Made by a program: the position numbers and the translations under genes
Part shown: in pieces, positions 33,786-45,531 of the stretch
Layout of the letters: each line of letters starts with the position of its first letter
How positions within the stretch are numbered: the first letter of the stretch is position 1
Assembly: GCA_949126835.1 (NCBI GenBank)
Contig: OX421508.1
Span: forward strand, 11,901,994 to 11,965,993
Reading direction: 5' to 3'
DNA from: Anisus vortex
Taxonomy: Eukaryota > Mollusca > Gastropoda > Planorbidae
Length of the DNA: 64,000 nucleotides
The notes under the pieces: generated by a model
What the model was told of the DNA's origin: nothing
Seen by the model: only the letters and a program-made list of their open reading frames with translations
The model's database searches: none

Positions 33786-34397
33786 TAACATCTGAGTATT
33801 TAAGAAATAAAAACCACGTTATCCATATGATATGATTTCTGAAGATAAACGTGAAAACCAGAATACAAATATATGCATTGACAATTTGTTTAGATCTATG
33901 TTGATGCAATGTCGCTTCCAATAAAGCTGTTAGAAAATAAACTATAATTGCATGCACGTTAAAAAAGTAAAGGAATAAGATTAAGTGAAACTTAGTTCAA
34001 ACGTATGTAATGACAAAGCCATTGAACAATTGCAGTGCATATAGCCACCAGTTTATGTTTAGTTTTATTTCAACCCGCTTATGGCTACAGCCCTGGCATA
34101 TAGATTTAACTTTTCTAAAAAAATATTGTAAAAGTAGGGCCCAAGTTTTTCCAAGTTAAGACTTAATAGTGTGCTACTTTAAAGAAAAAATTAATAACGA
34201 TAAGCTACATATAAAACAAGATAATTGTTCTAAATAAACATGATATGCAACAAGGACGGTATCAAGAGATCTTTCGATCCATTCTCCAAAGTGTCTGTTG
34301 TTAATATTAGTTTAATGCAATTTACAAGGGTTGTATGCGTTTGTTTTCATTTTACCATTAATAATAACTTTTATTACGGCTACTGACAGTCTAAGAC

Positions 34398-34550
34398 AGT
34401 GGTTCCCAAACTTTTTAAGGCCGCGACCCTTTTAAACAGTTTGTCATAATTTTGCGACCCCCCCCCAAAAAAACAAAAAAAAAAAAACAAAAAAAAACAA
34501 CAACAACAACAAACAAACAAACAACAATTAATAATATTATTTTTTTTCGT
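34398..34550 (+). mobile_element. hAT-type terminus and homopolymer stretch
   Basis: CAGTGGTTCCCAAACTTTTTAAGG with following GCGACCC is a typical terminus of non-autonomous hAT elements. A C-run and an AAC-rich stretch follow. I found no matching opposite end, so the copy is probably broken. Confidence 0.4.
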
Positions 34551-34559
34551 CCCTACTTT

Positions 34560-35680
34560 ATTACTGCATTTTGTGACTGTTATGAATTGTAATGTAAATA
34601 TCTAATATGCAGGATGCATTTTTATTTTCACAAAATGAACCTAATTAAAGCATAGCGATTAATCATTAAAAAAAGAAAACATAAAAACACATGTAATTAA
34701 ATATTGCAAAATATCGGTATAGGCTTAGGCCTATATATCTAATTACAACACGAACGTCAGCTATTGTGATGGTTGACATTGCGTATTGCTTATCGGTTCA
34801 GACATTCTCGGGGCAGTCTTTGCAAGCAGAGTATCTCCAACAATAAGTCTACTGTGTTTAGACTTGATAACCAACAAGGTGGAAAAGCATGTTTACTAAG
34901 ATATGTTGTTGCAAATGGAAGAACACAATGTCAGCCAAAATAGTTTATGACATCAAACATTTTATCCAGAATTTTGTAGCTGGCATTATAGGGAAATCAG
35001 TTCACTCTGCATCGTTGTTAATACGTTCCATGAACTCCTTAGTGCTTTCACATGATCATCTTTGAATGCGAATGGGCTTCGGGCAAGTACATAGATATGT
35101 GAAGTCAGGTAGATTTGGAAAGTACCATGAAATTTTGGCTGCTAACATGTGACAGTGTTATTTCACAGAATTTATCATCGTAATCATTTAGTCTGCTTAA
35201 ATGTCATGTTTTTCAAAGATTACAGATAAAGTAGACCAGGAGCCGTATGAGAAAAAAAAAGTGCTGCTTCGATCCTTCTTTCCAACACTAGTCATAGCTA
35301 GATGATTTATTTGCATTACATACGTTTATAGAAATCAGGAATATTTTAAAAGGTCTGTGAACCATTTTATCACATTGTCATAAGATTTACCATTAAAATG
35401 TAATCATATCATTTACAGCCTTACTATTCACAAACTTTAATCAAGTACAGTTTTTAATTTAAATTAATGTACCTTTTCCTAAACTTCAGTATTGATCTTA
35501 CAAATAATATTACATAGATAAACTCTTATGAGCCCCGGCACAGGACAATAACTGCACACACACACACACACTCACTATGTGGGGCCTGAAGTAGACAGCA
35601 TATACATTTCATTTGCATACATCTTTTTTATGCAAAGGCTAAAGATTCATTTGGAATGATCCGATCATTTTAGATACATT
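34560..35680. other. No recognised gene
   Basis: AT-rich sequence with a (CA)n stretch near 35555-35575. No ORF with a recognisable domain. Confidence 0.5.
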
Positions 35681-35689
35681 AAGCCATGT

Positions 35690-37315
35690 TAAATTTTCCT
35701 CCTTGCAGTATATATCATCATCAAATATATATAATTACAGTGAGTTGTTTATTTATATTATTTATATATATTTTTTTTATATATATATGTTTGTCCCCTA
35801 TAGGCGCCTAAGAAGTTTGACTAATAGGGTTCAAAAGTTAAATGTATAATTTGGAAATTTCCTCATGTAGTGAAATTTACTTTATGACTCATATTCATGA
35901 ATGTGTTGATTTAAACAATCCAAAATGTTAGAGCCAACTATGCAAATAAATATAACTGTACATAACAAATGGCCATTTCCGTTCAATTACTTGGTCGAAC
36001 GCGAGATTCACTATGATGAACGCGAGCGTCTGATCGGATTTTCCCAATTCTGCTGTTGTTTTTTTAATGTCACGAGACCTTTTTTCAAAAGTTACGCACC
36101 GCAATTTGGCTTGGAGAGTTTGAATAGTGTAGGCTACTTAAAACAAAATTCAAGCGTATGACGTAATGTCTATCAAATCATTTCTTTTTTTTAGTAAAGT
36201 AACTACATGTATCAATTATTTAATGGATCCACGTCGCTATTGAGAGCATCCTTTAAAAGGCGACTTTCTAAATTCTATAAATTAAATTATACTCATTATA
36301 AAGAACAAGTGACAAGTTATAAAGGATTAATTTTATATAGCAGAAACCAGACAGGAACAAGTTTTATGCATTTGCAAAGGCGACCGGATACAATATAACA
36401 AAACTAAATACCGAAAGAAACATTCTCAATACTGTTTTATTCATACAATAAGCAAGAGCAAAAATTAAATACCCAAAAAATTTTTTCTCCAATTTAGTTT
36501 TTATTCTTTTGAAATATTAATCTGTACGTTTTTTTATTATTTACCTTTTTACTGTTAAGAATTTGTGTTTTATTTTCCTTTTAGATAGCATATTATTGGT
36601 AATTTAATATTATTAATAACAAGTCAATTCAACACAACTGTTCGCTACTTTTTAATACCGAATTTAAAAGTCGCTAAGAAAACCCGAACGAGCCTTTCGG
36701 CTCTTGTGTCCAGGGCGTAGCGCTTAGGATTGAGCAATCTCTGTCCGTGCTCCAACCACTCCACGGCACGCCGAAGGCGTGCCGTGTAAAAGGGATGGTT
36801 TCCGCAGGCCAGCGATCGTTCACTGCGGTTCCCCTAAAGATCATTATCGTGGTGGCTCGCCCGTATACATGCAATGTCACCCGGTAACACAAATCCTATA
36901 CTACAGGGGCAGACATCCAGGCACCGGGATTGCAGCGAACATTGCTTCCTCTCCACCGAGACCCCATGGCCTCTCGGCAGTGCAATGGATCTCGGACCCG
37001 CTGCAGGGGCTGTCCACCATGCGTTCGCCCGCCGTTGTATTCTTAATGGGAATGTATTGGCGGTTTACACACTACGCCAGTCTTTGAGGCCCATGGGTAC
37101 AGTAGTACCATAAGTTTGACAGCAACAATTTTTATACATATGCCAGGGTCAGGGCAACCAGAAGCAATGAAAAAGAACAAAAACTTTATACCAAAAAGAA
37201 CGTTCTCACTCCAGTTTGTATTGTAATAGTCTTTTTGCTTTCTCTCTTAACAAAGCACATTGTAGTCTTTCGTTTATCCGTCTTTTTGACGGGCATAACC
37301 ACTAGTATATATATA
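35690..37315. repeat. Eroded lectin-unit flank, unit D
   Basis: A diverged paralogue of 780-2030: TATAGGCGCC..AAGAAGTTTGAC near 35800 matches 1493-1515, and GAACGTTCTC..TTTTGACGGGCATA...CTAGTATATA near 37200-37315 matches 1928-2028. It is interrupted by the repeat at about 36660-37110. The copy ends before the lectin exon position. Confidence 0.65.
36680..37110 (-). repeat. Unknown interspersed repeat, minus-oriented copy with hairpin
   Basis: Reverse complement of the repeat at 18150-18480. It interrupts unit D. It contains at 36762-36786 a perfect 11-bp inverted repeat, CACGGCACGCC and GGCGTGCCGTG, with a GAA loop. Confidence 0.7.
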
Positions 37316-37392
37316 AACACTCTATTTTTAAGATACTAATACAAGTTTTTTCTTTAATATGTAACTTTTTTTTTTGAAATAAATCTACAATA

Positions 37393-37578
37393 AGGGAAAT
37401 AATGACAAAATACAATAATAATTACACGATTACTCCCCTTTGGCTACAATTAAAAATTCAAAAGGGAAGGAATGACAAAATACAATAATAATTACACGAT
37501 TACTCCCCTTTGGCTACAATTAAAAATTCAAAAGGGAAAGAATGATAAAATACAATAATAATTACACGATTACTTCCC
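37393..37578. repeat. 70-bp tandem repeat, 2.6 copies
   Basis: The unit includes AATGACAAAATACAATAATA, ATTACACGATTACTCCCCTT and TGGCTACAATTAAAAATTCA. AATGACAAAA/AATGATAAAA recur at 37401, 37471 and 37541. Confidence 0.93.
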
Positions 37579-37614
37579 TGAATACGCCCCCTTTCGGCTT
37601 CGCCACGTAACAAC

Positions 37615-37950
37615 ACGTGGGTCGGCCATATTGTTTTCCGGCTGAATACCACGTGGAGCCGCCATATTGAATCCGCCATATTGGCTCCTTATAAACAAAA
37701 CGTGGGTTGGCCAACTTGGATCTGCCATATTGGATCTGCCATCTTGGGCGCCATCTTTGGCGCTACGTAACAGCACGTCTGTCCGCCATCATGGACGCCA
37801 TCTTGGACGCAATCTTGGGCGCCATCTTGAAAAATATCCTCGTGTAATAACACGTGGACCAGACTCCTTGGATGACGTCACTTCCGGTCAAAGGTCACTT
37901 CCGGTCGAGGTCACTTCCGGTTGGGGTCACTTCCGGTGTCAAAGGTCAAC
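37615..37950. promoter_or_regulatory. Dense array of YY1-like, CRE and ETS-like motifs
   Basis: About eleven words of the form CCATATTGG, CCATCTTGG or close variants lie between 37625 and 37832, spaced 9 to 35 bp; GCCATCTTG resembles the YY1 consensus. CACGTGG occurs at 37614, 37651 and 37851. A perfect palindromic CRE, TGACGTCA, is at 37873-37880. TCACTTCCGGT follows four times (37878, 37895, 37911, 37927), 16-17 bp apart, the ETS/GABP type. This looks like a promoter or enhancer, or the internal repeats of a transposon that imitate one. No start site or transcript can be inferred. The ORFs on both strands here are by-products. Confidence 0.55.
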
Positions 37951-37979
37951 CGCTGGCGGGTGACGGGTGATGCTAACCC

Positions 37980-39116
37980 ATTTTTAAATACTATACTACA
38001 CATTTATACCAGCTCGTTTATCATTTCAGCTAGTCTTTGTAGTTTGTCCGATAAACAGGGTTTAAAATTGAAAAATTGTCCTTATTTTCACTATATCTAA
38101 AAAACTATTCAAGATTTTAAAATGAAATTTTGCACACACTTACTTGGACTAATATTCTTGAATAGGAACTAATAACATTTAAAAATACCAAGAACTTTGT
38201 ATTTATACCACAAAGACCTATCCCTACCCCATGGATTAAACAAAAATATTTGTACACAGCATGAAAAAATTCAGGTAAAATTTGTTTATTAACATTTTAT
38301 TTTTATTTTAGAATACAAGCTTTGCATGATGTTAATCAATGTATGTTTAAATTTTAAAGACTCTGCCTCCTTTAGAACTTTAGTTATGTTGAAAATTCTA
38401 AATTATAATTTTTAGCACTTTTATACTATACAGTAGCTAAATTTACCATTTTCTGACAAAAATATGACTTTTTAGTGGAACAAACTGTTTACTTTCTGAA
38501 TTTATTAACATTTTCTATCAGCAAAACAAAAAAAATGGTTATATTATTGAGTATTTCTATTTTGTAGTTAATGCTTGCCTTAAGAAAAAGGGTACTTTTA
38601 GCTTTGTAAATGTGGCTCTTTTGCACTCCATCTCATTCTCGGTAACCGAATTGTGGAAATAGAGCTCATCATTTTAAAAAAATAATTAGATCTCATCAAA
38701 ATAAAGGGCAAGACTCAAACCACGGATTATGCGTAATATTCAATTATAATCTTTTGTATGAAATAGAAGGAATGTTTGTAACATTAGAAAAGATGAAAAG
38801 AAAAGATATTTCCCGTGCGTGCACTCGTAATCGTAAAGTCTCGTGACTTTAAATTTACACAGCACAGCACTATGGATTCTTACTAAAAACGTAGCTTATC
38901 AAATTAAATTTTTGCTTTAGATTCAACAACCGTTAACATTGTACTGCTATTGAAACAACTGATTAAACTCAAACCGAAACACAACCCATCAACAGATGTT
39001 TGCTTATTGACTGGAAACTTTTTGTAGGTCAAATGAATATTTAAAAAAAAAACACAGCTAAATGCATTTAATACATTGGGGTAAAACTATTGTAAATAAT
39101 ATTTTGCCATAATAAA
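37980..39116. other. No recognised gene
   Basis: AT-rich sequence upstream of the tRNA gene, without ORFs of note. Confidence 0.5.
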
Positions 39117-39120
39117 CGTA

Positions 39121-39192
39121 GGCCCGTTGGTCTAGGGGTATGATTTTCGCTTAGGGTGCGAGAGGTCCCGGGTTCAAATCCCGGACGGGCCC
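39121..39192 (+). tRNA. tRNA-Pro (anticodon AGG)
   Basis: The 72-nt gene begins GGCCCGTTGGTCTAGGGG and folds into a full cloverleaf. The acceptor stem is GGCCCGT with ACGGGCC, the discriminator is C, the D arm carries the A box TGGTCTAGGGG, the anticodon loop is TTAGGGT (AGG), and the T arm carries the B box GGTTCAAATCC. One T-G pair sits in the anticodon stem. There is no intron. A TTTT run (39199-39202) serves as the pol III terminator. No poly-A or target duplication surrounds it, so it reads as a true tRNA gene rather than a SINE head. Confidence 0.95.
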
Positions 39193-39199
39193 GATTTCT

Positions 39200-40029
39200 T
39201 TTACTTATTTTTTAAAATTATTTCTTGACGTTTAATTATTCAGAGTTTTAACGTGCCAGATAGTTTTCAACTCTCTCTTTACATTTAAAATGTTTATTGT
39301 GAAATAAAAGAAATAAATAGATGATGGGTACTAATAAGAATATATAAACGATTATGTAAGTGATGTGTTCCAGTTTCAGTAGTTAACCCTTTAGCACTTA
39401 ACCTAATTTCCTATGCGTAGCGCTGAAATCTTAAGCAAAGGGGCGTAACTCCTCACCAAAACACAATATATGTTAGAAAAAAATTCATAACAAATTAAAT
39501 AATTGACCAAAATTAATAATAATTTATTCTTAAATAGAAATATGGATGCTGAACACAAAGAAATGAATAATTTTGACATATTATGAAGCGATGACACATA
39601 AAACGTTAAAATAATGACATTGTTTACATTATTTTTACACATATACCCATACACAGATGGATACAATTTAGAATATTGCAGTATTTATCTGTAAAACCTT
39701 TTAATTTAATGAGGAATATAATAACCAATAAATTTAAAATGTTATATGTTTAAGAACAATTTGAGAAAACCATTAATAATAAAACAAAATGTTAGTAATA
39801 AAAGTTGTTATTCGACGTATTCTAAGTTGCAAAAAAAAAACAAAACAAATAACAAAAGATTCAAATGTTCGTTTAATAATTTGAGAAATCTCAAGTACAA
39901 CACAATACAAGTTAATAAAATACTTAACCAATAAAAATATATACAACAAACATTATAATTACAACCTTTAGACAATAAAAATGAGAAAACCATTTCTCTT
40001 ATTTCATAGGACTATGTAATAAAACACAC
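39200..40029. other. No recognised gene
   Basis: AT-rich; ORFs at 39403-39666 (minus), 39746-39934 (plus) and 39808-39993 (minus) overlap or follow composition and show no domain. Confidence 0.5.
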
Positions 40030-40137
40030 TATTAACATGGAGTATGCATCTTCTGTATGGGACAAACCAACTAAAAAAAATACAAATTACATTTAGAACA
40101 ACTTCAAAAATTGGTGCAAAGCTCATTATATGGCATC

Positions 40138-40887
40138 CTTCCATCCTCAAGGGACGATGGCGCAGTCTCCTTTTCCTTTGTCCCTCGCCTTACTCCTGGC
40201 TCGCTTCTCTTCACTCCTTTCTGTAAAGTGGCTTCTGCGGCTTGAGTGCCCTCGCGCACCTTGGACCACCAGAAGGTGCGTTCCTCAAGCAAGGTCGTCC
40301 CACTTTTTGTGGTCCATGTGTGCCAGTAGCAAGTCTTTTTTTTTTACAGACGTCTTTAAAACGTAGGTAAGCGCAACCTCTTTATATTGTTCCTTACTGC
40401 CAGATTTCCATATAGCAGGGCTCTTGGGATACGATCCGGACCCATCCTGTAGACATGGCCTATCCATCACATGTACCTCTCACTCAGGATTGAGTTCATA
40501 CTCAGCATGTGTGGAATTTCCTACGCAAGCATCGCAGGTGAAAGCTATTGAGCTGCTTCATTTGCTTAGCGTATGGGGCACGGTAGTCGAGCGGCAGCAC
40601 GTTCTACTGGAGATCCGAAGGTCCTGGATCTGAATCCTGGTGGCGCCAGGATTTTTTCCCAGGACTTGAGGGTGAGTCTACTCAGCTCTGATGGGTACCT
40701 TACACTAGTTGGGGTAAAGTAAAGCCGGCTGGGCGGCATTGTGCTGGCCACAGAAACTGGTGAACGCTGCTTCACTAGCCCTATGATCACTTTGGTCCGA
40801 AGGGTACTTTACTACTTTACTTATTTGCTTAGCGTATCTAGCCCAGGTCTCACTTCCATAGAGCACGAATGAATGGTAGACAGAGGT
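40138..40887 (-). pseudogene. LINE (family E) C-terminal fragment, minus strand
   Basis: On the minus strand the translation includes VLYGSETWARYAKQMKQLN, then FHLRCLRRKF, then HVYRMGPDRIPRALLYGNL and a degenerate tail. L-Y-G-S-E-T-W, F-H-x-R-C-L-R-R and R-I-P-x-x-L-L-Y-G are characteristic of the C terminus of a group of non-LTR elements. It is 5'-truncated, carries stops, and is split by the SINE at 40575-40822. Confidence 0.7.
40575..40822 (+). mobile_element. tRNA-derived SINE (248 bp)
   Basis: The head has a pol III A box (GTAGTCGAGCGG, 40583-40594) and B box (GGATCTGAATCC, about 40626-40637). A non-tRNA body and a TTTAC-type tail follow. A perfect 15-bp target duplication ATTTGCTTAGCGTAT flanks it (40560-40574 and 40823-40837), which shows an insertion by target-primed reverse transcription. 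Confidence 0.9.
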
Positions 40888-41230
40888 TCATATTACAAGA
40901 GAATATTCACAACTAACAAGAGTAACACCAATGTTAAATCACTAAACCTAGAAAGACTAGGTCTAGAGCAAAGAAAATCAAAGTGTAAAATACTAATAAT
41001 GCATAAGGAATTTTATTCCAACTTGAATTTGAAAATACAACACAATAACAATATGTTATAATGCTCATACAAACATAAAGGCAAAAACCTTTTTTTATCC
41101 CATAAGCAAGAACAAATGCATAAAAACAATAATTTTTCCCGTATACACTCAAGAAATGGAATACTTTGCATGTACAAGCCAAAAAAAAAACATCATTTAA
41201 AACACTACATAATAAAAATGCAAAGGTAAG

Positions 41231-41690
41231 CTCAAACGATAGATGTTTCATCACTAAAATGAAATAATATTTTATAATATTCAAAACACACTACAAGTAT
41301 AATAATTTCTCACAAAATACAATTCTTAGCTCTGCCTCTCGCTACTGTGTATCGCTGGATGAACAGACTTCCGAGAGTCTATTTGGACACCTTTATATAT
41401 ATCCTCATAAAAAGGATTATGAAATCGAACAAAGTTAGATAGATTTTTTATATAAAAAAAACTGGTATCATGGTCATTGTAGTGGAAGGTTATGGGACCA
41501 TCAGGCCTAGCAAAAGTAAGGCAACGGTTTAAACACTAACGGCAAGTGTGACGTACACGAAAGGGTCAACCTGCTGTGAGAATAAAAAAAAGAAGGGATT
41601 GATAAATAAGTTAAAATGTAACACACGCAAGCACAGCAGTACGGTACTTGGACGTTAGACGGAATACTAAACCGAGCTGTATAATTACAA
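41231..41690. other. No recognised gene
   Basis: Sequence between the LINE-A 3' end and the family D LINE; no recognised domain. Confidence 0.4.
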
Positions 41691-42379
41691 TAACGTTACC
41701 GACCCCGATACCAGCATACTACAGAACAAACATGAACAAACGTGAAAGAGAGCTGGACGAATTACAATGCTGCTGAGCAGTACGAAGCTTAAAGGGTAAG
41801 TCCTGCCTGAAAATCAAATACGTAAATTATATATTTTCTGAAAGCTTATTTAAAAATAAGATTTATTAAATATTTTATTTATTTTTATTCTTTTGAAAAA
41901 TGTGTTTAATTAATTAATAAATCGTGTAATTATTGATTGACCTAAAAAACGACCATGCAGTGACTTCCCTTCCTTCTGACGTCACAAGTGTCAGACAGGG
42001 TGAAGTCTTATATTATAGCCTACTATTTGATTGCCGTAAACATTTTGTGCGAGAGGATTTTGTAAACATTCTTGCAGTCGAGAAGGGCTTTCAAAAGAAG
42101 AAATCTTGAATGCCTAAAGCATTCCGTCCATTCACAAGGATATCTGTTCCTTAAAAAAGCAAAGTTAGGTGGCAAAACAATTACAATGCAGGCCTAAATC
42201 TAAGACTGATTCGGAAGCACCCTCAAACAAGACAGACGATCGGAGAAAAAAAAAAGCATAGGCCTACTCATAAGAGATTTGAAAAATGAATTATTATCAA
42301 AGGTAAATTTTTTTTTAAATTCATAAGACTCTTATTACTCTACTCTTTGGCTAAGCAACTACATTTTAAAAAAGTTAAT

Positions 42380-42720
42380 AGACTTTTGACTTAGGCCTAT
42401 ACCTGCCTATGACCTATGTAAATGTTATGGCCTAGTCTATAACTATAGTGAGTCTATAACTATAGACTCACTATATTATAGTGTCTATAGAGTAGGCTAT
42501 AGTAGGCCTATAGTATAATTATAGGCTTATAGGTATAGACTACTATAGATCTAACTACTACTATAAGTCTAAGCGTACTTTAAGTGGCTTTAGGCCTAGC
42601 CTATATTATAGATTATAGCCTATTAACCTATTATATAGTCATGCAGTAGCCTATATTAGACTACAGTCACAGACAATAAATGTAAAGGGCTTTATTATAG
42701 GACCTATTAGTTTACAAAAT
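42380..42720. repeat. Palindromic-word low complexity (AGGCCT, CTATAG)
   Basis: Dense repetition of TATAGGCCTA and CTATAGT words, with a weaker second cluster near 45115-45490. Both lie inside the TTAA element. Confidence 0.8.
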
Positions 42721-43079
42721 CTATAGGCCTAAAGTTTACTTGTAATAAACTGTATCACAGCTAAAAACCCATAATTGTAGGCATAGTAGGCTCATATAAA
42801 TAATGCAAAGGTCTATTTAATCTATAGGATAAAAGCCTAATGCCTAATGGTAAATACTAAAATTCTGAGTAGAGCCTATGCTTTCTTTAAAGGTCTACTA
42901 TATATCCATTACATGCCATATATTGTTAGCTATACTTTGCTATAATTTGCTTAAGATGTTATATTAGTGTAATTGTTGTAAATAACAATATATAAAAAAA
43001 TTATGTGGTTGTAAAAATGTAAAATATACTAAGTGATAGTAAAATTTGTAATCATTTTATAATCAGGAAATATAATCCA

Positions 43080-43270
43080 CGAATAGAGAATCTCTTTCAA
43101 TGGACCCAATGCCACCGCCACCACTGAGTGAAGCTTTGACTTGTGAGAACCAACAATTGCGAAGCCATAATTTATGTCTGTAGATCTTCAGATCTTATGT
43201 GGATCACAGTTCCAAAGAGGACAAGATGATACAGACAAATCTCATATTCAGAATGAATCAGAAGCAAGGG
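43080..43270 (+). other. Possible coding remnant on the plus strand of the TTAA element
   Basis: A start at 43099 opens MDPMPPPPLSEALTCENQQL, ended by TAG after seven more residues. The next frame continues with LQILCGSQFQRGQDDTDKS. Near 43590 another stretch reads EYEDDESDISEM. Composition differs from the surrounding AT-rich DNA. No domain recognised; it may be a decayed gene of the element. Confidence 0.3.
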
Positions 43271-43829
43271 TACCATAAGCATTCAAAAATACATTAATGA
43301 TAATTTATATATATATAATATATTTAATATTTTGACTAAACCTTATATATATATAGCTATATAACGACTATAATATATAAATACTTTTTTTTTTATTTCA
43401 CTTTTACTCATGCCATTTACTTTGTAGGCCTACATATATTACATTACAACCTATCTAACAATACTTTTTAAGGAGTACAAACTGGGATTAAAACATGCAA
43501 GTCTGTAGAAGTTCAGACCTGTGAGCCATAGCCGAGGCAAGTCTTCAGTGACCTACACCAATAACTAAGTTCCAGATAAAGGTGAATATGAAGACGATGA
43601 ATCTGATATTAGCGAAATGTATCTTATAAGATAGACATTTTAAATTAGTTTACTAATTAGTCTTATTAAATATCGGCAATATTTGTCATATTTAATTAAT
43701 ATTGCTAAACTTTGCTTTAATTTTAATCCTTTTAAGAACAAATATTTCATACACTGGTATTAGAAGTCTTGAAACATTTTGTTCAACATTGATATAATAA
43801 TTCCTTTAAATAACTTTTTTTATCAGTGA

Positions 43830-44110
43830 AAACTAGGGCTGTGGAGTCGAAGAGTCGGAGGAAATTTAAAGTACCTGGAGTCGGAGTTGAAAGTACAAAA
43901 AGTTGAAATTTGTCTTGGGGGAGCTACCATCTCCTACCAAGGGCGTCCCCAGGTGGCGAATAAGGAAATGGTCTTTATATATAGAGGTCAGTTGTGAATA
44001 CTGAATAAGCTGCCGTGGACCAACTGGTTTGCTGCCATGGAGGGTAGGTGGGGTATCCTGTGTTCAGAATACTCTTTTAAAAGTGCCTAATGCTCATAAA
44101 TCCAAGGAAA
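43830..44110. repeat. Probable small repeat beginning GGGCTGTGGAGTCG
   Basis: GGGCTGTGGAGTCGAAGAGTCGGAGG and the following GGAGTCGGAGTTGAAAG resemble a GGAGTCGGA-rich repeat seen in many animal genomes. Its limits are not clear. Confidence 0.35.
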
Positions 44111-44353
44111 TGACTGCAAAAAAGTGAACAGAGGATGATCGACTGTTTTCCAAATGCACTACCTATTAATTATCAATCATGTTATTTTGTTTATACTGTG
44201 TTTAAAAATGTATATAATACATGGGCATATTTGTTTAAATTAGCAACTATATTGAAAGCAATAAAGACATTTCATTCAAATTTAATCCTTTTATTTTATA
44301 ACTGTTCAAAGAAATATAGGCCTACTAATACTTTAGAACTAAGCCTGTACAGC

Positions 44354-44525
44354 TTATTCTTTATCAATATCGGCCCATTTGAAACCAGTTAGTCTGCCTT
44401 CTGGATAGGCCAACATTATTTTGTTTAAAGCACAAGCAGGCAGCGGTGTGTGAATTTCATGACCAAGTATGCCAAAACACCAATAAACTGAGTTCCTGTA
44501 ACTGTAAGCTGTGTATCACATTGTC
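44354..44525 (-). pseudogene. P2X7 C-terminal-like domain, last exon, with a stop
   Basis: On the minus strand, after the acceptor TTTTTTTTTTCAG (ending 44526), the frame from 44509 to TAA at 44354 reads YRNSVYWCFGILGHE, then LPACALNKIMLAYPEG, then LTGFKWADIDKE. The pattern A-Y-x-W-x-F-G...L-P-x-C...I...P-x-G-x-x-x-G-F-K is that of the extreme C terminus of vertebrate P2X7 receptors, a zinc- and nucleotide-binding cytosolic domain. It also occurs alone in many proteins of aquatic invertebrates. Upstream in the same frame is TGA, which by a C-to-T change would derive from CGA (arginine, expected before Y-T-A-Y). A TTACAG duplication adds two residues. Frame and first exon do not match, so other exons are missing. 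Confidence 0.65.
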
Positions 44526-45503
44526 CTGAAAAAAAAAAGAATAATTACTGTTTAGGTTTTAGTCAATACTTTTCATAATTCAGCTGTTTTTTAACATATC
44601 ACTATTTGATGTATTTTTATATAAATCACATATATAGGCCTACAACTATATTTTTTAAAACCCTTCTTCGGTATATGAAATATTTTTATAGTATAGAGCA
44701 ATTGATTCAATTAAACTTGAAATGCAAAAAGTGTTTTTTTGTTTTGTTTCAAGCTTGAGCTTATATAGCCTAACTATAAATTGGGCTAATTTTCATTATT
44801 TTATCTAAAAACTGTTGCCAATGTAATCTTTTAATAATCAAGATCAAATACAATTAATCCTAAGTAGCTTTAAACATTGAACAGATAGGTAATAATCACT
44901 GGTGGTAAAGATAAGAGGATTGATCACACCCTAAGAAGAGGACCAGGAAACAGCTAGCCCCTATTATGCCTGTTACGGCCGGTATTCCTATGTCAATAGT
45001 CTACCTTTACCGATAAGATATGTAGCTTTTTTTACAAGTATAATTATTAGTCCGTCACAATTCATAATAACTAGGCTACTTAGTAGCGTATTCATTCTAA
45101 ACTAAATCGCACAAGTAGGCCTAAGCCTCCTATAGTCTATAGCCTATAGTATACCGGGTAGTCATACAGTCACAGTAATTAGGCCCTAATATAGATCTAG
45201 TAGGCAATAGCTAGCATATATAGGCCTACTATTCATATAGCTTAAAATACTTAAGGTTCCGGTAGTAAAAGTGAATTTAAAAGTCGTTTTATGTAGACTA
45301 GTGTGAAGATTACCTACATAGGCCTATCTTTAACGTAAGTCAGAAACTAAAAAATTGATAAAGTCAAACCCTAAGGCTATGATGCTAAGGCTAAGCCTAC
45401 TAAAGTGTCGAGAAACTGCATAGTCATAGTCTATGGCATAGACTATAGACTATAGACCTAACCTAGTAGGACTGTAGGAGGCTAATCAAGTAGGCCAACT
45501 TAC

Positions 45504-45531
45504 CATTTGATATTTCCGATGCGTGATCCAT
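45504..45531 (-). CDS. Putative first coding exon of the TTAA element gene
   Basis: On the minus strand ATG opens MDHASEISN and the exon ends in AATG before GTAAGT, a perfect donor. A CRE-containing terminal region lies upstream, as expected for a promoter. If spliced straight to the acceptor at 44526 it would continue in a frame different from the P2X7-like one and stop after 34 codons. The assignment is therefore tentative. Confidence 0.4.

Larger units (their letters stand above)
40030..41230 (+). pseudogene. LINE (family A) 3' part, interrupted
   Basis: 40030-40137 matches 63512-63600 (GAATATGCAGC..CTGTATG region), and 40888-41230 matches 63605-63905. The right part covers the C terminus, with AATCACTAAACCTAGAAAGACTAG and the CATAAAGGCAAAAACC stretch. 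The 750 bp between are a separate minus-strand LINE with a SINE inside it. Confidence 0.75.

Noticed and set aside
37570..37963. Overlapping ORFs on both strands in the motif array
   Set aside because: Explained by the repeated CCATCTTGG-type words; no domain and no initiation context.
43099..43180. Proline-rich start MDPMPPPPLSEALT as a functional transposase start
   Set aside because: Stops after 27 codons; frame changes follow and no transposase motif is visible.
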